45,579 nt of DNA from RGIG6178 sp045612885. GTDB lineage: Bacteria; Bacillota_I; Bacilli_A; RFN20; DUOF01. The translations under genes and the position numbers were made by a program. Position 1 is the stretch's first letter. Every line of letters starts with the position of its first letter. The stretch is from positions 1-45,579 of the forward strand of contig JAZKZZ010000034.1 in the NCBI GenBank assembly GCA_045612885.1. Direction: 5' to 3'. The notes beneath the pieces were generated by a model. The model searched no databases. It worked only from the letters and a program-made list of their open reading frames with translations, and was not told the DNA's origin. This document shows, piece after piece, positions 1-9,433 of the stretch.

Positions 1-125
1 ATAACGAAGTTGCTCTAAAATGGTTAAATAATGGAGCACAACCTACTGACACAGTTAGAAAATTATTAAAAGATGCTGGTGTTTTAAAAGCTTTTCATGA
101 GTCTAAAAAAGCAAAAGGAGAATAA
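1..125 (+). CDS. rpsP: 30S ribosomal protein S16, C-terminal part
   Basis: This is the 3' end of a gene that begins before the window. The reading frame starts at base 3 and stops at TAA 123-125. The visible 40 residues contain ALKWLNNGAQPTDTVRKLL, which is the C-terminal region of ribosomal protein S16, a component of the small subunit. The last codons (AAAGGAGAA) double as the ribosome binding site for the next gene, which starts 6 bases after the stop. This is the usual rpsP-khpA coupling in Firmicutes. The N-terminal half is not in the window. Confidence 0.9.
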   Translation, partial: NEVALKWLNNGAQPTDTVRKLLKDAGVLKAFHESKKAKGE

Positions 126-131
126 TTAGTT

Positions 132-380
132 ATGAATTATGAGCAAATTATTCTAGATATAGTTTCGCCTTTAGTGGAACATAAAGATAGACTTAGAGTT
201 ATCTTGTTTGATGAAGAAAATCTACATGAATCTACCTATATGGTATATTGTGATGAAAAAGATGTTGCTCGACTTATTGGAAAAAAAGGTATTGTAGCAT
301 CTGCTATTAGAGATGTAGCAAATGTAAGTGCAAAACTTAATAACAAAAGAATAAGAATTAAATTCGAAGCAAAAAAGTAG
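132..380 (+). CDS. khpA: KH-domain RNA-binding protein KhpA (YlqC family)
   Basis: An 82-residue protein made almost entirely of one type II KH domain. The diagnostic GxxG loop is seen in RLIGKKGIVASAIR at about residues 47-60. KhpA normally pairs with KhpB/Jag to bind RNA and influence cell elongation and division; this is family knowledge. It starts at ATG 132 behind AAGGAG inside the end of rpsP, so the two are translationally coupled. Length is typical for the family. The rimM and trmD genes that often follow are absent here; a hairpin terminator follows directly and thiI comes next. Confidence 0.92.
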   Translation: MNYEQIILDIVSPLVEHKDRLRVILFDEENLHESTYMVYCDEKDVARLIGKKGIVASAIRDVANVSAKLNNKRIRIKFEAKK

Positions 381-408
381 ATGTGACAATCACATCTATT
401 TTTATTTT
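378..408 (+). terminator. Rho-independent terminator after khpA
   Basis: A 9-bp perfect stem (378-386 pairs with 390-398) closes a CAA loop and is followed by ATTTTTATTTT. The khpA stop codon TAG is part of the stem. It separates rpsP-khpA from thiI. Confidence 0.8.
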
Positions 409-423
409 AAGGGAGTGAAGATA

Positions 424-1611
424 ATGGATTATAAATATATAATGATACGATATGGAGAAATTGGTACTAAAGGAAAAAATAAAAAGCAATTTATCTCTTG
501 TTTATATAACAATATAAAAAATACATTAAAACAGTTTAAACAAGTTAGAGTCTATAATAAATATGACCGTTTGTATGTTGCTACAAACGGTGTGGAACTT
601 GAGACTATTTTTCATTATCTAGATATGATTTCTGGAATTTCTTCGTATTCACCTGTTTATTTTATGGAAACTGATGAAGAAAAAATAAAAGAATCTGTTA
701 AACAAATAGCTTTAGAAAATGATTTCAAAACATTTAAAGTTTCTACAAATAGAGCTAATAAAAAATTTCCTATTCAATCAATGGATTTTAATCGTGTTTT
801 AGCGGGAATAATATTAAAGAATAAAGAAGTAAAAGTGGATATCCATAATCCTGAAATGAATTTTAATGTTGAAATCAGAGAAGAAGGTACCTATGTTTTC
901 TTTAAAAAATATAAAGGATTAGGTGGCTATCCATTAGGAATTGGAGGAAAAGCCCTAGCTTTACTTAGTGGGGGAATTGATTCACCAGTTGCTTGTTTTA
1001 TGATGATGAAACGTGGGGTTTCGCTTGAAACTATTCATTTTGCATCTTTCCCATATACTAGTAAAGCAAGTGAAGAAAAAGTATATGATTTACTAGATAA
1101 ACTTAATGTTATTCAACCATCTATTACTCTACATATTGTGCCTTTTACTAGACTACAAGAAGAAATTTATAAAAATGTAGATGAGAGTTATGCTATTACA
1201 ATTATGAGAAGGATGATGATTAGGATTTCTTCTAGATTAGCACAAAAAAGGAATTGTCTAGCTCTAGTTACTGGAGAAAGTGTTGGACAAGTTGCAAGCC
1301 AAACATTAAATAGCATGCAAGTTATAAATGAAGTAACTAATATGCCTATTATTAGACCAGTTGCATGTTTTGATAAACTAGAAATTATGGATTTGGCCCA
1401 CAAAATTGATACATACGATATTTCAATTAGACCATTTGAGGACTGTTGTACAATATTCACTCCAAAAAATCCTGTTACTAAACCTAGTCTAGAAAAAGCT
1501 ATAGAGTATGAATCAAAATTTGATTATGAATCATTAATAGATGAAATATTAGAAAATATTGAAACAAAGAATATTTATAAAGATAATAAAAATAATGAGG
1601 AATTTTTCTAG
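424..1611 (+). CDS. thiI: tRNA 4-thiouridine synthase / sulfurtransferase ThiI
   Basis: A 395-residue ThiI. An N-terminal ferredoxin-like/THUMP region (IMIRYGEIGTKGKNKKQF at the start) is followed by a PP-loop adenylation domain with LLSGGIDSPVA at about residue 180. The family makes 4-thiouridine at position 8 of tRNA and in many bacteria also supplies sulfur for thiamine. The C-terminal rhodanese domain of the E. coli protein is missing, and length matches the shorter Bacillus-type form, which takes sulfur from a dedicated cysteine desulfurase; that gene is not nearby. ATG 424 is chosen over GTG 415 because AAGGGAG (409-415) sits at proper spacing only for 424. Confidence 0.93.
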   Translation: MDYKYIMIRYGEIGTKGKNKKQFISCLYNNIKNTLKQFKQVRVYNKYDRLYVATNGVELETIFHYLDMISGISSYSPVYFMETDEEKIKESVKQIALENDFKTFKVSTNRANKKFPIQSMDFNRVLAGIILKNKEVKVDIHNPEMNFNVEIREEGTYVFFKKYKGLGGYPLGIGGKALALLSGGIDSPVACFMMMKRGVSLETIHFASFPYTSKASEEKVYDLLDKLNVIQPSITLHIVPFTRLQEEIYKNVDESYAITIMRRMMIRISSRLAQKRNCLALVTGESVGQVASQTLNSMQVINEVTNMPIIRPVACFDKLEIMDLAHKIDTYDISIRPFEDCCTIFTPKNPVTKPSLEKAIEYESKFDYESLIDEILENIETKNIYKDNKNNEEFF

Positions 1612-1684
1612 GAAAAAAATTCCAATAAAAAAAGTTATAAAATTCCTAATACTGCAAAAAATATGATTGCAGGAGGTGAATTTT

Positions 1685-1888
1685 ATGAGTAATACAACAA
1701 GAGGACAAAATAGTCAAAGCAAAGCTAGCAAGAAAGCTTTAGAACCAATGAAGTATGAAATCGCTAATGAATTTGGTGTTGAATTAGGTGCTGATGCAAG
1801 TGCTAGAGCTAACGGATCTGTAGGTGGAGAAATCACAAAACGTTTAGTTTCTTATGCTAAAGGTCAAATGGGCGGATTTAGCAAATAA
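1685..1888 (+). CDS. Alpha/beta-type small acid-soluble spore protein
   Basis: A 67-residue alpha/beta-type SASP. The family signatures are visible: MKYEIANEFGVELGADASAR, containing the region cut by the GPR spore protease, and NGSVGGEITKRLVSYA. These proteins coat DNA inside endospores, protect it from UV and heat, and are degraded at germination. ATG 1685 is chosen because AGGAGGTGA (1671-1679) lies immediately before it; an upstream in-frame TTG lacks such a site. It is a single gene closed by its own terminator. A sporulation sigma-factor promoter is expected, but no convincing consensus could be picked out upstream. This gene is the best evidence that the host lineage forms spores. Confidence 0.96.
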   Translation: MSNTTRGQNSQSKASKKALEPMKYEIANEFGVELGADASARANGSVGGEITKRLVSYAKGQMGGFSK

Positions 1889-1912
1889 TCAAATTATTAG
1901 TTAAAGATAAAG

Positions 1913-1935
1913 ACGGTACCTAGTACCGTTTTTTT
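1913..1935 (+). terminator. Terminator after the spore protein gene
   Basis: A 7-bp GC-rich perfect stem (ACGGTAC/GTACCGT) with a 3-base loop is followed by a run of T residues. Confidence 0.85.
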
Positions 1936-1957
1936 AATAATAAGAGGAGAATAAAAA

Positions 1958-2389
1958 ATGATTTATATTTTCATTAGTGTTTTAATTGTTTTAGGAATAA
2001 CTTTATTAATATTTCCTTTTAAAATTCATGTTTATAATAACGATAATTATCTTTATATTAACATAGGTAAATTGTTGAATTTAAAACTTAATTTGCTAGC
2101 GGTGTTTGATAAAAAACAAAAAAAGAAGAAAACAGAGTTTAGTAAAATAAAAAAATTTAAATTTAAAGAAATAAACTTAAAGATACAAGGATTGAATTTT
2201 GATTATAGACTAAATGGTGCATATTTTGGGTTAATATATGCATTGTCAGGTTTTTTCAAGAATATCGGAAAAATGAATGATATAAAGTTTAATTATGAGT
2301 TTAATTATTTAGGAGATAAAAGTATTGAATTTAATAGTATATTTAGAGCTAGGATGATGACAATTATCGATATTTTCAATGGTGTATAA
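1958..2389 (+). CDS. Membrane-anchored protein, possibly DUF2953 (YtfI-like)
   Basis: A 143-residue protein with one N-terminal membrane segment (about residues 1-20), then a basic linker (KKQKKKKTEF at about 53-62) and a beta-rich C-terminal part ending in RARMMTIIDIF. The pattern resembles the DUF2953/YtfI family, which in sporulating Firmicutes is often found near ytfJ/gerW. The match is by general resemblance only, and the protein is shorter than typical members. It starts at ATG 1958 after AGAGGAG. It sits alone between the spore protein terminator and the ABC transporter. No catalytic motif is visible. Confidence 0.45.
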   Translation: MIYIFISVLIVLGITLLIFPFKIHVYNNDNYLYINIGKLLNLKLNLLAVFDKKQKKKKTEFSKIKKFKFKEINLKIQGLNFDYRLNGAYFGLIYALSGFFKNIGKMNDIKFNYEFNYLGDKSIEFNSIFRARMMTIIDIFNGV

Positions 2390-2473
2390 GGAATATTAAA
2401 ATTATGTATTAAATATAATGATATTTTTTTAAAAAATGCGTATAATTTCTTAGTACATTAAGGAGTTGATTCA

Positions 2474-4837
2474 ATGCTAAAATTATTGAATATAAAAAAG
2501 GAATATAAAGTAGCTAAAGAAATTGTTCCTGCATTAAAAGGAGTATCTATTGAATTTAGGAAAAGTGAATTTGTTGCCATATTAGGTCCAAGTGGTTGTG
2601 GAAAGACTACATTACTTAATATTATTGGTGGATTAGATCACTACAGTGATGGAGATTTAGTTATTAATGGTAAAAGTACTAAAGACTATAAAGACAATGA
2701 TTGGGATGTTTATAGAAATCATAGTATAGGTTTTGTCTTCCAAAGTTATAATTTAATACCTCATCTATCAGTACTAGGAAATGTTGAATTAGCACTTACA
2801 CTATCTGGAATGTCTAAAATAGAAAGAAGAAAAAAAGCCATTGAGGCTTTAGAAAAAGTTGGATTAAAAGATAAGATTAATAAAAAACCTAATCAATTAT
2901 CAGGTGGGCAAATGCAAAGAGTTGCCATTGCAAGAGCTATAGTTAATGATCCAGAAATTATTTTAGCAGATGAGCCAACAGGCGCATTAGATACTAAAAC
3001 TAGTGTACAAATAATGGAAATTCTTAAAGAAATATCTAAAGATAGATTAATCATAATGGTAACTCATAACCCGGAATTAGCGGATACTTATGCTACTAGA
3101 ACCGTTAAGTTATTGGATGGAGTAGTTATTGATGATACTAAACCATATAAATCTAGAAAATTAAATTTTGAAGAAAAAAATAATAAAAAGAATAAAACTG
3201 CTATGAGTTTTATTACTGCTTTATCTCTAAGTTTAAAAAATTTATTTACTAAAAAAACAAGAACCATTTTAACAGCTATAGCAGGTAGTATAGGAATTAT
3301 TGGTGTAGCATTGGTGTTATCATTATCAAATGGATTCCAAAATTATATAGATAAGATGCAAGCTGACACATTATCTAGTTATCCACTTACTATAGAAGAG
3401 AAATCTATTAATATTGATGCATTTGTAGATACGATGTCAAATCAAGCAAAATTAGAAAAATTTCCTGGATTAAAGGAAGTGTATATTAACAAGGTAAGTG
3501 AAACAATATCTAGTATGATTTCAGAAAATAATATTACTGATGAGTATGTAGAAAATGTTGTAGAAAAAATCAACCCTGAATTATTAAATGGAATAAGTTA
3601 TTCTAGAGATATGCAAGTCAATTTCTTTTCATCTCATGGTGCTATGAAACAAACTATAGCTGGAAATGAAATGTATGCTAAAGTATCTAATGGTGTATGG
3701 CAAGAGATGTTAGACAATCAAGACTTCATTAATTCTCAATATGATATTTTAGAGGGGAGACTACCTTCTAGTAAAGAAGAACTTATTATTGTAGTAGATC
3801 AATATAATAGACTTAATGATACAACATTTATGAGTTTAGGATTATATAATAAAGGTGATGAAAAAGATAAATTCGAGTTTAATGAATTGCTTGGTTTGGA
3901 GTTTAAAGTTTTAACTAATGATGAAATGTATAAATTTAATGGTACTAAATATTCATTAAATGGTATGAGTACAAGTGGTTATACAATGGTTAATAAAGCT
4001 TCATTTGATTCCGGATTAACATTAAAAGTAGTAGGAATTGTTAGACTTAATGAAGATACCTCTATGGGATCACTTAGTAGTGGAATAGCATATACTCCAG
4101 AATTAACGGATTATATAATAGAAGAAAATAAGCAATCAAGTTTGGTACAATATTTAAATGAAAACGAAAATATTAATCCTATGACTGGAACAGAATATGT
4201 TGAAATTTCAAATGGCGATAGTAAAGAAGTTCAATATAATAAAGATCTTAAAAAGTATGGGGCAATTACTACTCCTACAAGTATAAAAATATATCCTGTG
4301 TCATTTGATGCAAAAGTAGAAATTAAAGAATATTTAGATGCTTACAATGAAGGAAAAGATAAGGCAGAAAAAATAGTATATTTAGACGCAATGGAAATAA
4401 TGGTCTCTACAATTAATACTATGATAGACACTATTTCATATGTACTTATTGCCTTTACTGCAATATCACTAGTTGTATCTTCAATTATGATAGCAATTAT
4501 AACCTATGTTTCAGTAATCGAAAGAACTAAGGAAATAGGAGTTTTAAGAAGTATAGGTGCACGTAAAAAAGATATTTCAAGAGTGTTTAATGCTGAAACA
4601 TTTATTATAGGATTTACTGCGGGACTATTTGGTGTTTGTGTTACAGCTCTATTAAACATACCAATAAATATGGTATTATCTAGCTTAGTTGAGGGAATAG
4701 GAAATATTGCTTCATTAAATATAATACATGCCATAATCTTAGTAATAATTAGTATTCTATTAACATTATTATCAGGATTTATTCCTGCTAAAATGGCAGC
4801 TAAAAAGGATCCTGTTATTGCTTTAAGAAGTGAATAA
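2474..4837 (+). CDS. MacB-like ABC transporter, ATPase fused to FtsX permease
   Basis: A 787-residue fusion. Residues 1 to about 225 form an ABC ATPase of the LolD/MacB type with Walker A GPSGCGKTT, signature LSGGQMQRVAIARA and Walker B ILADEPTGAL. A membrane segment follows at about 268-290, then a large extracellular domain (about 290-640). Three further segments form the FtsX core, including ERTKEIGVLRSIGARKKDI. Such mechanotransmission proteins act in peptide or antibiotic export, lipoprotein handling or cell-wall hydrolase control; the substrate cannot be read from sequence. The start is ATG 2474 with AAGGAG. A TATAAT-like box lies just upstream at about 2446-2451. It is a single-gene unit closed by a bidirectional terminator. 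Confidence 0.88.
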   Translation: MLKLLNIKKEYKVAKEIVPALKGVSIEFRKSEFVAILGPSGCGKTTLLNIIGGLDHYSDGDLVINGKSTKDYKDNDWDVYRNHSIGFVFQSYNLIPHLSVLGNVELALTLSGMSKIERRKKAIEALEKVGLKDKINKKPNQLSGGQMQRVAIARAIVNDPEIILADEPTGALDTKTSVQIMEILKEISKDRLIIMVTHNPELADTYATRTVKLLDGVVIDDTKPYKSRKLNFEEKNNKKNKTAMSFITALSLSLKNLFTKKTRTILTAIAGSIGIIGVALVLSLSNGFQNYIDKMQADTLSSYPLTIEEKSINIDAFVDTMSNQAKLEKFPGLKEVYINKVSETISSMISENNITDEYVENVVEKINPELLNGISYSRDMQVNFFSSHGAMKQTIAGNEMYAKVSNGVWQEMLDNQDFINSQYDILEGRLPSSKEELIIVVDQYNRLNDTTFMSLGLYNKGDEKDKFEFNELLGLEFKVLTNDEMYKFNGTKYSLNGMSTSGYTMVNKASFDSGLTLKVVGIVRLNEDTSMGSLSSGIAYTPELTDYIIEENKQSSLVQYLNENENINPMTGTEYVEISNGDSKEVQYNKDLKKYGAITTPTSIKIYPVSFDAKVEIKEYLDAYNEGKDKAEKIVYLDAMEIMVSTINTMIDTISYVLIAFTAISLVVSSIMIAIITYVSVIERTKEIGVLRSIGARKKDISRVFNAETFIIGFTAGLFGVCVTALLNIPINMVLSSLVEGIGNIASLNIIHAIILVIISILLTLLSGFIPAKMAAKKDPVIALRSE

Positions 4838-4840
4838 AGA

Positions 4841-4878
4841 AAAAGACTTATGATTTAAACTCATAAGTCTTTTTTTTA
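4841..4878. terminator. Bidirectional terminator between convergent genes
   Basis: Stem AGACTTATGA (4844-4853) pairs with TCATAAGTCT (4861-4870). It is flanked by A residues on the left and T residues on the right, so it can end transcription from both directions. Confidence 0.88.
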
Positions 4879-5151
4879 TAAATATTTCTTTTTGATTTCT
4901 TTAGCAAGTAATGTAATTACTACTGCAGAAGTAGAAATTATAGTAGCATATGTTGATACTTTTAATAGATTTAAAGTTTTTGCGACTTCATCTGGCTTTG
5001 AGAACTTCTCAGTATACCAAGATTGAATAGAATCAGTGATTGATTCACTTAGTGTTGCAAACCCTAAGAACAATAAAGATGTAACCCATAACAATAAAAA
5101 TATTGAAAGTACTACTATAAAAGTAATTTGTTTTTTATCTTTTTTCATCAT
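4876..5151 (-). CDS. Small two-TM membrane protein of unknown function
   Basis: A 91-residue protein with two predicted membrane helices (about residues 8-32 and 66-84) joined by an approximately 30-residue polar segment. The tail is strongly basic (KEIKKKYL). AAGGAGATATT precedes ATGATG, so translation can begin at either ATG. It is the last gene of the reverse-strand cluster, 53 bases beyond the unknown gene 5205-5951, and ends in the shared terminator. No family is recognised. Confidence 0.6.
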   Translation of the reverse strand: MMKKDKKQITFIVVLSIFLLLWVTSLLFLGFATLSESITDSIQSWYTEKFSKPDEVAKTLNLLKVSTYATIISTSAVVITLLAKEIKKKYL

Positions 5152-5204
5152 AATATCTCCTTATCGACACACACAATAATATCAAACTTTTCTTCACTTA
5201 ACAA

Positions 5205-5951
5205 TTAGTTATGTCCTTTTTCTATTTCTTTTTCAAGTTTAGATGTAAATGTTTCAAAATCTTGATATAGATTTTTCTCTTCCTCGATACATTCTAGTGA
5301 TATTTTATTTAATAATTCATATATCTTTTCTTCATTAGGATTATCTTCTTTAAGAAATTTAAGAGATTCTTTTAACAAACTCTTTTTAGCTATTTCATCC
5401 TCAAGGGAAGTAAGTAGAGCTCTAATTAGTTGTTTATCTTCATCATCAAGAATATACAAAGAATCTCCTTCCATTAAAACTAGTTTGCTTGATGCAAATA
5501 AGTTTAATGTATTGAATAAATAAAATAGATTGAAATGTTTATTGGTAGTCTCTAGCAATTTTACTAAAGAGTCCTCTAACTCTTTTTTTATGTTTTCTTC
5601 GTCTAAAAACACTTGAATAAGATTATTACTACAAGAATAAGCTAAATATAATTTTTGATTATATTTAATACGAGAATGTAAGTTTCTATCATCTACCATT
5701 TTAGGAATATTATGCCTATTATAAGTTGCGATAAAATCATTAATCTCTTTGGTTATTTTTTTACTCTTTTTAAATAATTTCTTTGTTATATAGTGATAAA
5801 ATCCTTTTTTGTAATCATTGTTTAAAAAGTTGAATCTTTCAATTAATTCTCCTTCATCATATTTATAAGTTATAAGAGTGTATTCCATTGCTTCTGTTAG
5901 TTCAATGTGATATTTAATTAATTGATAAAGTGTAAAATTATTTGGATGCAT
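5205..5951 (-). CDS. Unknown mostly helical protein, coupled to the HAD hydrolase
   Basis: A 248-residue soluble protein, rich in Lys, Glu and Leu and predicted to be almost all helix, with no signal peptide or membrane segment. No catalytic motif or known family is recognised. The start ATG at 5951 lies one base beyond the stop of the HAD gene. Its ribosome binding site (GAGGAGGAA) is made by the last three Glu codons of that gene, so the two are translationally coupled and probably work in one process. Confidence 0.6.
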   Translation of the reverse strand: MHPNNFTLYQLIKYHIELTEAMEYTLITYKYDEGELIERFNFLNNDYKKGFYHYITKKLFKKSKKITKEINDFIATYNRHNIPKMVDDRNLHSRIKYNQKLYLAYSCSNNLIQVFLDEENIKKELEDSLVKLLETTNKHFNLFYLFNTLNLFASSKLVLMEGDSLYILDDEDKQLIRALLTSLEDEIAKKSLLKESLKFLKEDNPNEEKIYELLNKISLECIEEEKNLYQDFETFTSKLEKEIEKGHN

Positions 5952-5952
5952 A

Positions 5953-6684
5953 TTATTCCTCCTCTAAATAATATTTTAAGTCATTAAAAGAATTAACGAT
6001 ATATTTTACTGAATTAAATAAATGTTTGTTAGTTTCGCTTTTTACTAAAAAAGTGTTTTTATGATTTTTAAACATTGTTAAGTCATTAGTGTCATTTCCT
6101 ATTATAAAGAGATCATTTTTATCAATATTCATTAATTCTATAAGGTTGTTGATTGCTCTTCCTTTAGTGATGTTTTTTGGTGTGATATCTATTGATCTGC
6201 GACATTTTACAAACTCTACATTTATATCGTTATTAACTAAAAAATGGAAAACTTTTTCTTTATCTTGATTTTCTAGAGAAATATTTATTCTAGCAATCTT
6301 ATCATCACTATAGATGATATCAGTGTTGGTATCTTCTGGATAAAATTCTCTATGTTTGTTTAAAGAATCGATATGAATACAATAATTATTACAATTCTTT
6401 CTTACAAAAGATATCAAGGGCTTAAGTCGATAAGAATCTATAAAATGACAATCTATCATCTTACCATTTAAATAAGTTATAGCTCCATTTGATGCAACAA
6501 AAGTATGATTAATATGAAGATGATCACATACGGTTTTAATAAAATTTGGCATTCTACCTGTTGCGATAACCAAATTTTTATTTACCATTTTAATTATTTC
6601 TTTACTTTCTTCTTCGATCGTATATGTTTCGCCATCTATTTCTGCTAGCGTACCATCTAAATCTGAGATAATAAACTTACTCAT
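5953..6684 (-). CDS. Cof-type HAD-IIB phosphatase
   Basis: A 243-residue member of the haloacid dehalogenase superfamily, Cof/IIB type. Motif I DLDGTL is at residues 8-13 with the nucleophile Asp first. The motif II Thr is in VIATGRMP, and the C-terminal IIGNDTNDLTMF carries the metal-binding acidic residues of motif IV. Family members dephosphorylate sugar phosphates, FMN or related metabolites; the substrate cannot be predicted. Translation starts at ATG 6684 behind AAGGTGA. It is the first gene of a reverse-strand unit diverging from alaS. A possible -10 (TATACT on the reverse strand, near 6700) lies just upstream. Confidence 0.85.
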   Translation of the reverse strand: MSKFIISDLDGTLAEIDGETYTIEEESKEIIKMVNKNLVIATGRMPNFIKTVCDHLHINHTFVASNGAITYLNGKMIDCHFIDSYRLKPLISFVRKNCNNYCIHIDSLNKHREFYPEDTNTDIIYSDDKIARINISLENQDKEKVFHFLVNNDINVEFVKCRRSIDITPKNITKGRAINNLIELMNIDKNDLFIIGNDTNDLTMFKNHKNTFLVKSETNKHLFNSVKYIVNSFNDLKYYLEEE

Positions 6685-6755
6685 TAAATCACCTTAATTG
6701 AGTATACTAAAAAAATATTTTTTTTAAAAGAGTAAAAACAAAGAACTATACTAAG

Positions 6756-6783
6756 TTGAAAAAGAGAAAAGTTATGTTATAAT
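6756..6783 (+). promoter_or_regulatory. Sigma-A type promoter for the alaS operon
   Basis: A -35 box TTGAAA (6756-6761) and a perfect -10 TATAAT (6778-6783) are separated by 16 bases and lie 30 bases before the alaS start. The leader is too short for a T-box riboswitch. Confidence 0.75.
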
Positions 6784-6813
6784 GTATGAGTTAAAATAGT
6801 AGGAGTGATCTAT

Positions 6814-9432
6814 ATGAGATATATGACAAGTGAAGAAATAAGAAATACTTGGATTAACTTTTGGAAGAGTAAAGAACATAGTTTAGAGGCTAGTGCAAAT
6901 TTAATTCCAAACAATGATAAGAGCTTATTATGGATAAATGCCGGAGTTGCTGCCTTGAAAAAATATTTTGATGGTAGTGTAACACCTAAGAATAGAAGAA
7001 TAGTCAATGTTCAAAAAGCAATAAGAACTAATGACATTGAAAATGTTGGTTTTAGTGCTAGGCACCATACTTTCTTTGAGATGATGGGAAACTTTTCTAT
7101 TGGTGATTATTTTAGAAATGAGGTTTTACCATGGGCTTTTGAATTATTAACTGATGAAAAGTGGTTTGGATTCCCTGTTGAAAAATTGTATTTCACTTCA
7201 TATACAAACGATATTGAAACACAAAATTTATGGAAAAAGTTAGGGGTACCTAGTGATCATATAATACCTTTGGACTCAAATTTCTGGGAAATCGGTGAAG
7301 GCCCATGTGGTCCTGATACAGAGATTTTCTTTGACAGAGGAGAAAAATGGGATCCAGAAAATAAGGGGATAGAATTAATTAGACAAGATATTGAAAATGA
7401 TAGATATATTGAAATTTGGAATATTGTTTTCTCTCAATTTAATGCAAAAGAAGGAGTAGAGAGAAAAGATTATAAAGAATTGCCATATAAAAATATTGAT
7501 ACAGGAGCAGGATTTGAAAGATTCTGTTGTGTAATTCAAGGAACTGAAACTAACTTTGAGACAGACTTGTTTATGCCTGTTATAAAAGAAATTGAAAAAT
7601 ATAGCAAATTCCCATACGAGGGTGAGTATAAATTTGCTTATAAAGTCATCGCAGATCATATTAGATCCTGTACATTTGCTTTAACAGATGGAGCGATGTT
7701 CTCAAATGAAGGTAGAGGATATGTTTTAAGAAGAATTATTCGTAGAGCTCTAAGATATGCTAAAAAATTAGAAATTAATACTTCATTTATGCATAAACTA
7801 GTTCCAATAGTAAGAGATATTATGAAGAGTTACTATCCTGAGTTAGTTACTAAGTGTGATTATGTTAGTGAGTTAATTAAAATAGAAGAAGATAAGTTTA
7901 AAACAACTTTAACGCAAGGAGAAAATTTGTTAAGGGAAGTAATTAATAATACTAAGGGAAATGTTATAAGTGGCGAAGATGCATTTAAGTTATATGATAC
8001 TTATGGATTCCCAATTGAGTTGACTGTAGAAATTGCAAAAGAATCAAATAAAGATGTTGATATGCTAGGATTTAAAACAGAATTAAATAAACAAAAAGAA
8101 AGAGCTAAAAACTCTAGAGAAGATGTAAATAGCATGAAAGGTCAATTTAAAGATTTAATAGAATGTAAAGAAGAATCTGTATTTGATTATGATAGTGATG
8201 AATTAGAAACAAAAGTTGTTGCAATATTTGAAAATGGCGTGAAAACTGATGTTTTAACCACTAAAGGTGAAGTTATTTTAGATAAAACTTGTTTCTATGC
8301 TGAAATGGGTGGTCAAGTTGCGGATAAGGGAACATTTACTTCATCTAAATTAGAGGCAAATGTTACTAATGTAAATAAAGCTCCTAATGGCCAACATTTA
8401 CATGCAGTTGTTATTAGTAATGGAACCATTAAAGTTGGAGATGTAGTTAAGGCTAAAATAGATTCAACTAGACGTTTACTTATTAGAAAGCATCATTCAA
8501 GTGCTCACTTACTTCAAAGTGCTCTAAAAGAAGTTGTAGGAACTCATATTACACAAGCTGGTTCATATGTTGATGATTCTAAGATGAGATTTGATTTTAC
8601 TCATTATAAGAAATTAACTGATGAAGAATTAACTTTAATAGAAACTAAAGTTAATGAGGCAATTTTAAAGAGTTACCCAGTTATTACTGAAAAAATGAGT
8701 ATTGAACAAGCTAAAAATAGTGGTGCTACAGCATTATTTGATGATAAATATCAAGATGTAGTTAGAGTTGTTTCAATGGGAGATTATTCTAAGGAATTAT
8801 GTGGAGGAACACATGTTAGTAACACTAGTGAAATAGGAGTATTTGTTATTAAGGGTGAAGAAAGTATCTCTTCAGGTGTTAGAAGAATTGAAGCTAATGT
8901 TGGTATTAAAGGATATGAATTATTAAAAGAAAGAGAAAACATGTTTAAGGAAGCAGCAAAGATGTTAAGAAGTGCTTCTATCTATGATGTTAAAGAAAAG
9001 TTAACTGCTACTTTAAATGAATTAGATAGACAAAAATTAGAAATTAATGAGTTGAAAGAAAAAGTAGCTAATTACGAATTAAATTCACTTTTAAATAGTG
9101 CAAAATTAGTTGATGGAGTTAATGTGATTATCAATAAAGTTAATAACTTAGGAATGGGCGAATTAAATGCTATAGCAAGTGGAGTGAAAAATAAATATCA
9201 AGATTACTTTATGTTTATAGTAAGTAAAAATGATGATAAGTTAACGATGATTTGCTCAGTTAGTGACAAACTAGTTAATAAAGGAATATTCGCTGGAAAT
9301 GTTGTAAAAGAAGCAAGCATGATGGCTTCAGGAAATGGCGGAGGAAGAAAAGATTTTGCTACTGCTGGAGCAAAAGATGTTTCTAAAATTGATGAAGTTA
9401 TCAAATATGTTAACAATATAGTTGGAGCTTAA
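6814..9432 (+). CDS. alaS: Alanyl-tRNA synthetase
   Basis: A full-length 872-residue class II synthetase that charges tRNA-Ala. The catalytic domain has the AlaS N-terminal pattern with HHTFFEMMGNFSIGDYF (motif 2 region), GPCGPDTEIFFD and GAGFERF. The editing domain carries the zinc/serine-clearing HHSSAHLLQSAL, and its partner CGGTHVSNTSEIGVF lies further on. The C-terminal DHHA1-like domain ends with SGNGGGRKDFATAGAKD. ATG 6814 is chosen because AGGAG (6801-6805) is 8 bases before it; GTG 6805 overlaps that site. It leads a four-gene operon alaS-ruvX-DUF1292-greA that ends at the terminator near 10,649. Confidence 0.98.
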   Translation: MRYMTSEEIRNTWINFWKSKEHSLEASANLIPNNDKSLLWINAGVAALKKYFDGSVTPKNRRIVNVQKAIRTNDIENVGFSARHHTFFEMMGNFSIGDYFRNEVLPWAFELLTDEKWFGFPVEKLYFTSYTNDIETQNLWKKLGVPSDHIIPLDSNFWEIGEGPCGPDTEIFFDRGEKWDPENKGIELIRQDIENDRYIEIWNIVFSQFNAKEGVERKDYKELPYKNIDTGAGFERFCCVIQGTETNFETDLFMPVIKEIEKYSKFPYEGEYKFAYKVIADHIRSCTFALTDGAMFSNEGRGYVLRRIIRRALRYAKKLEINTSFMHKLVPIVRDIMKSYYPELVTKCDYVSELIKIEEDKFKTTLTQGENLLREVINNTKGNVISGEDAFKLYDTYGFPIELTVEIAKESNKDVDMLGFKTELNKQKERAKNSREDVNSMKGQFKDLIECKEESVFDYDSDELETKVVAIFENGVKTDVLTTKGEVILDKTCFYAEMGGQVADKGTFTSSKLEANVTNVNKAPNGQHLHAVVISNGTIKVGDVVKAKIDSTRRLLIRKHHSSAHLLQSALKEVVGTHITQAGSYVDDSKMRFDFTHYKKLTDEELTLIETKVNEAILKSYPVITEKMSIEQAKNSGATALFDDKYQDVVRVVSMGDYSKELCGGTHVSNTSEIGVFVIKGEESISSGVRRIEANVGIKGYELLKERENMFKEAAKMLRSASIYDVKEKLTATLNELDRQKLEINELKEKVANYELNSLLNSAKLVDGVNVIINKVNNLGMGELNAIASGVKNKYQDYFMFIVSKNDDKLTMICSVSDKLVNKGIFAGNVVKEASMMASGNGGGRKDFATAGAKDVSKIDEVIKYVNNIVGA

Positions 9433-9433
9433 A

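Noticed and set aside
1598..1625. Terminator after thiI
   Set aside because: GGAATTTTT and AAAAAAATTCC can pair, but no T-tract follows, so termination there is doubtful.
6690..6813. T-box riboswitch before alaS
   Set aside because: The leader between the promoter and the start codon is about 30 bases, too short, and no T-box sequence is present.
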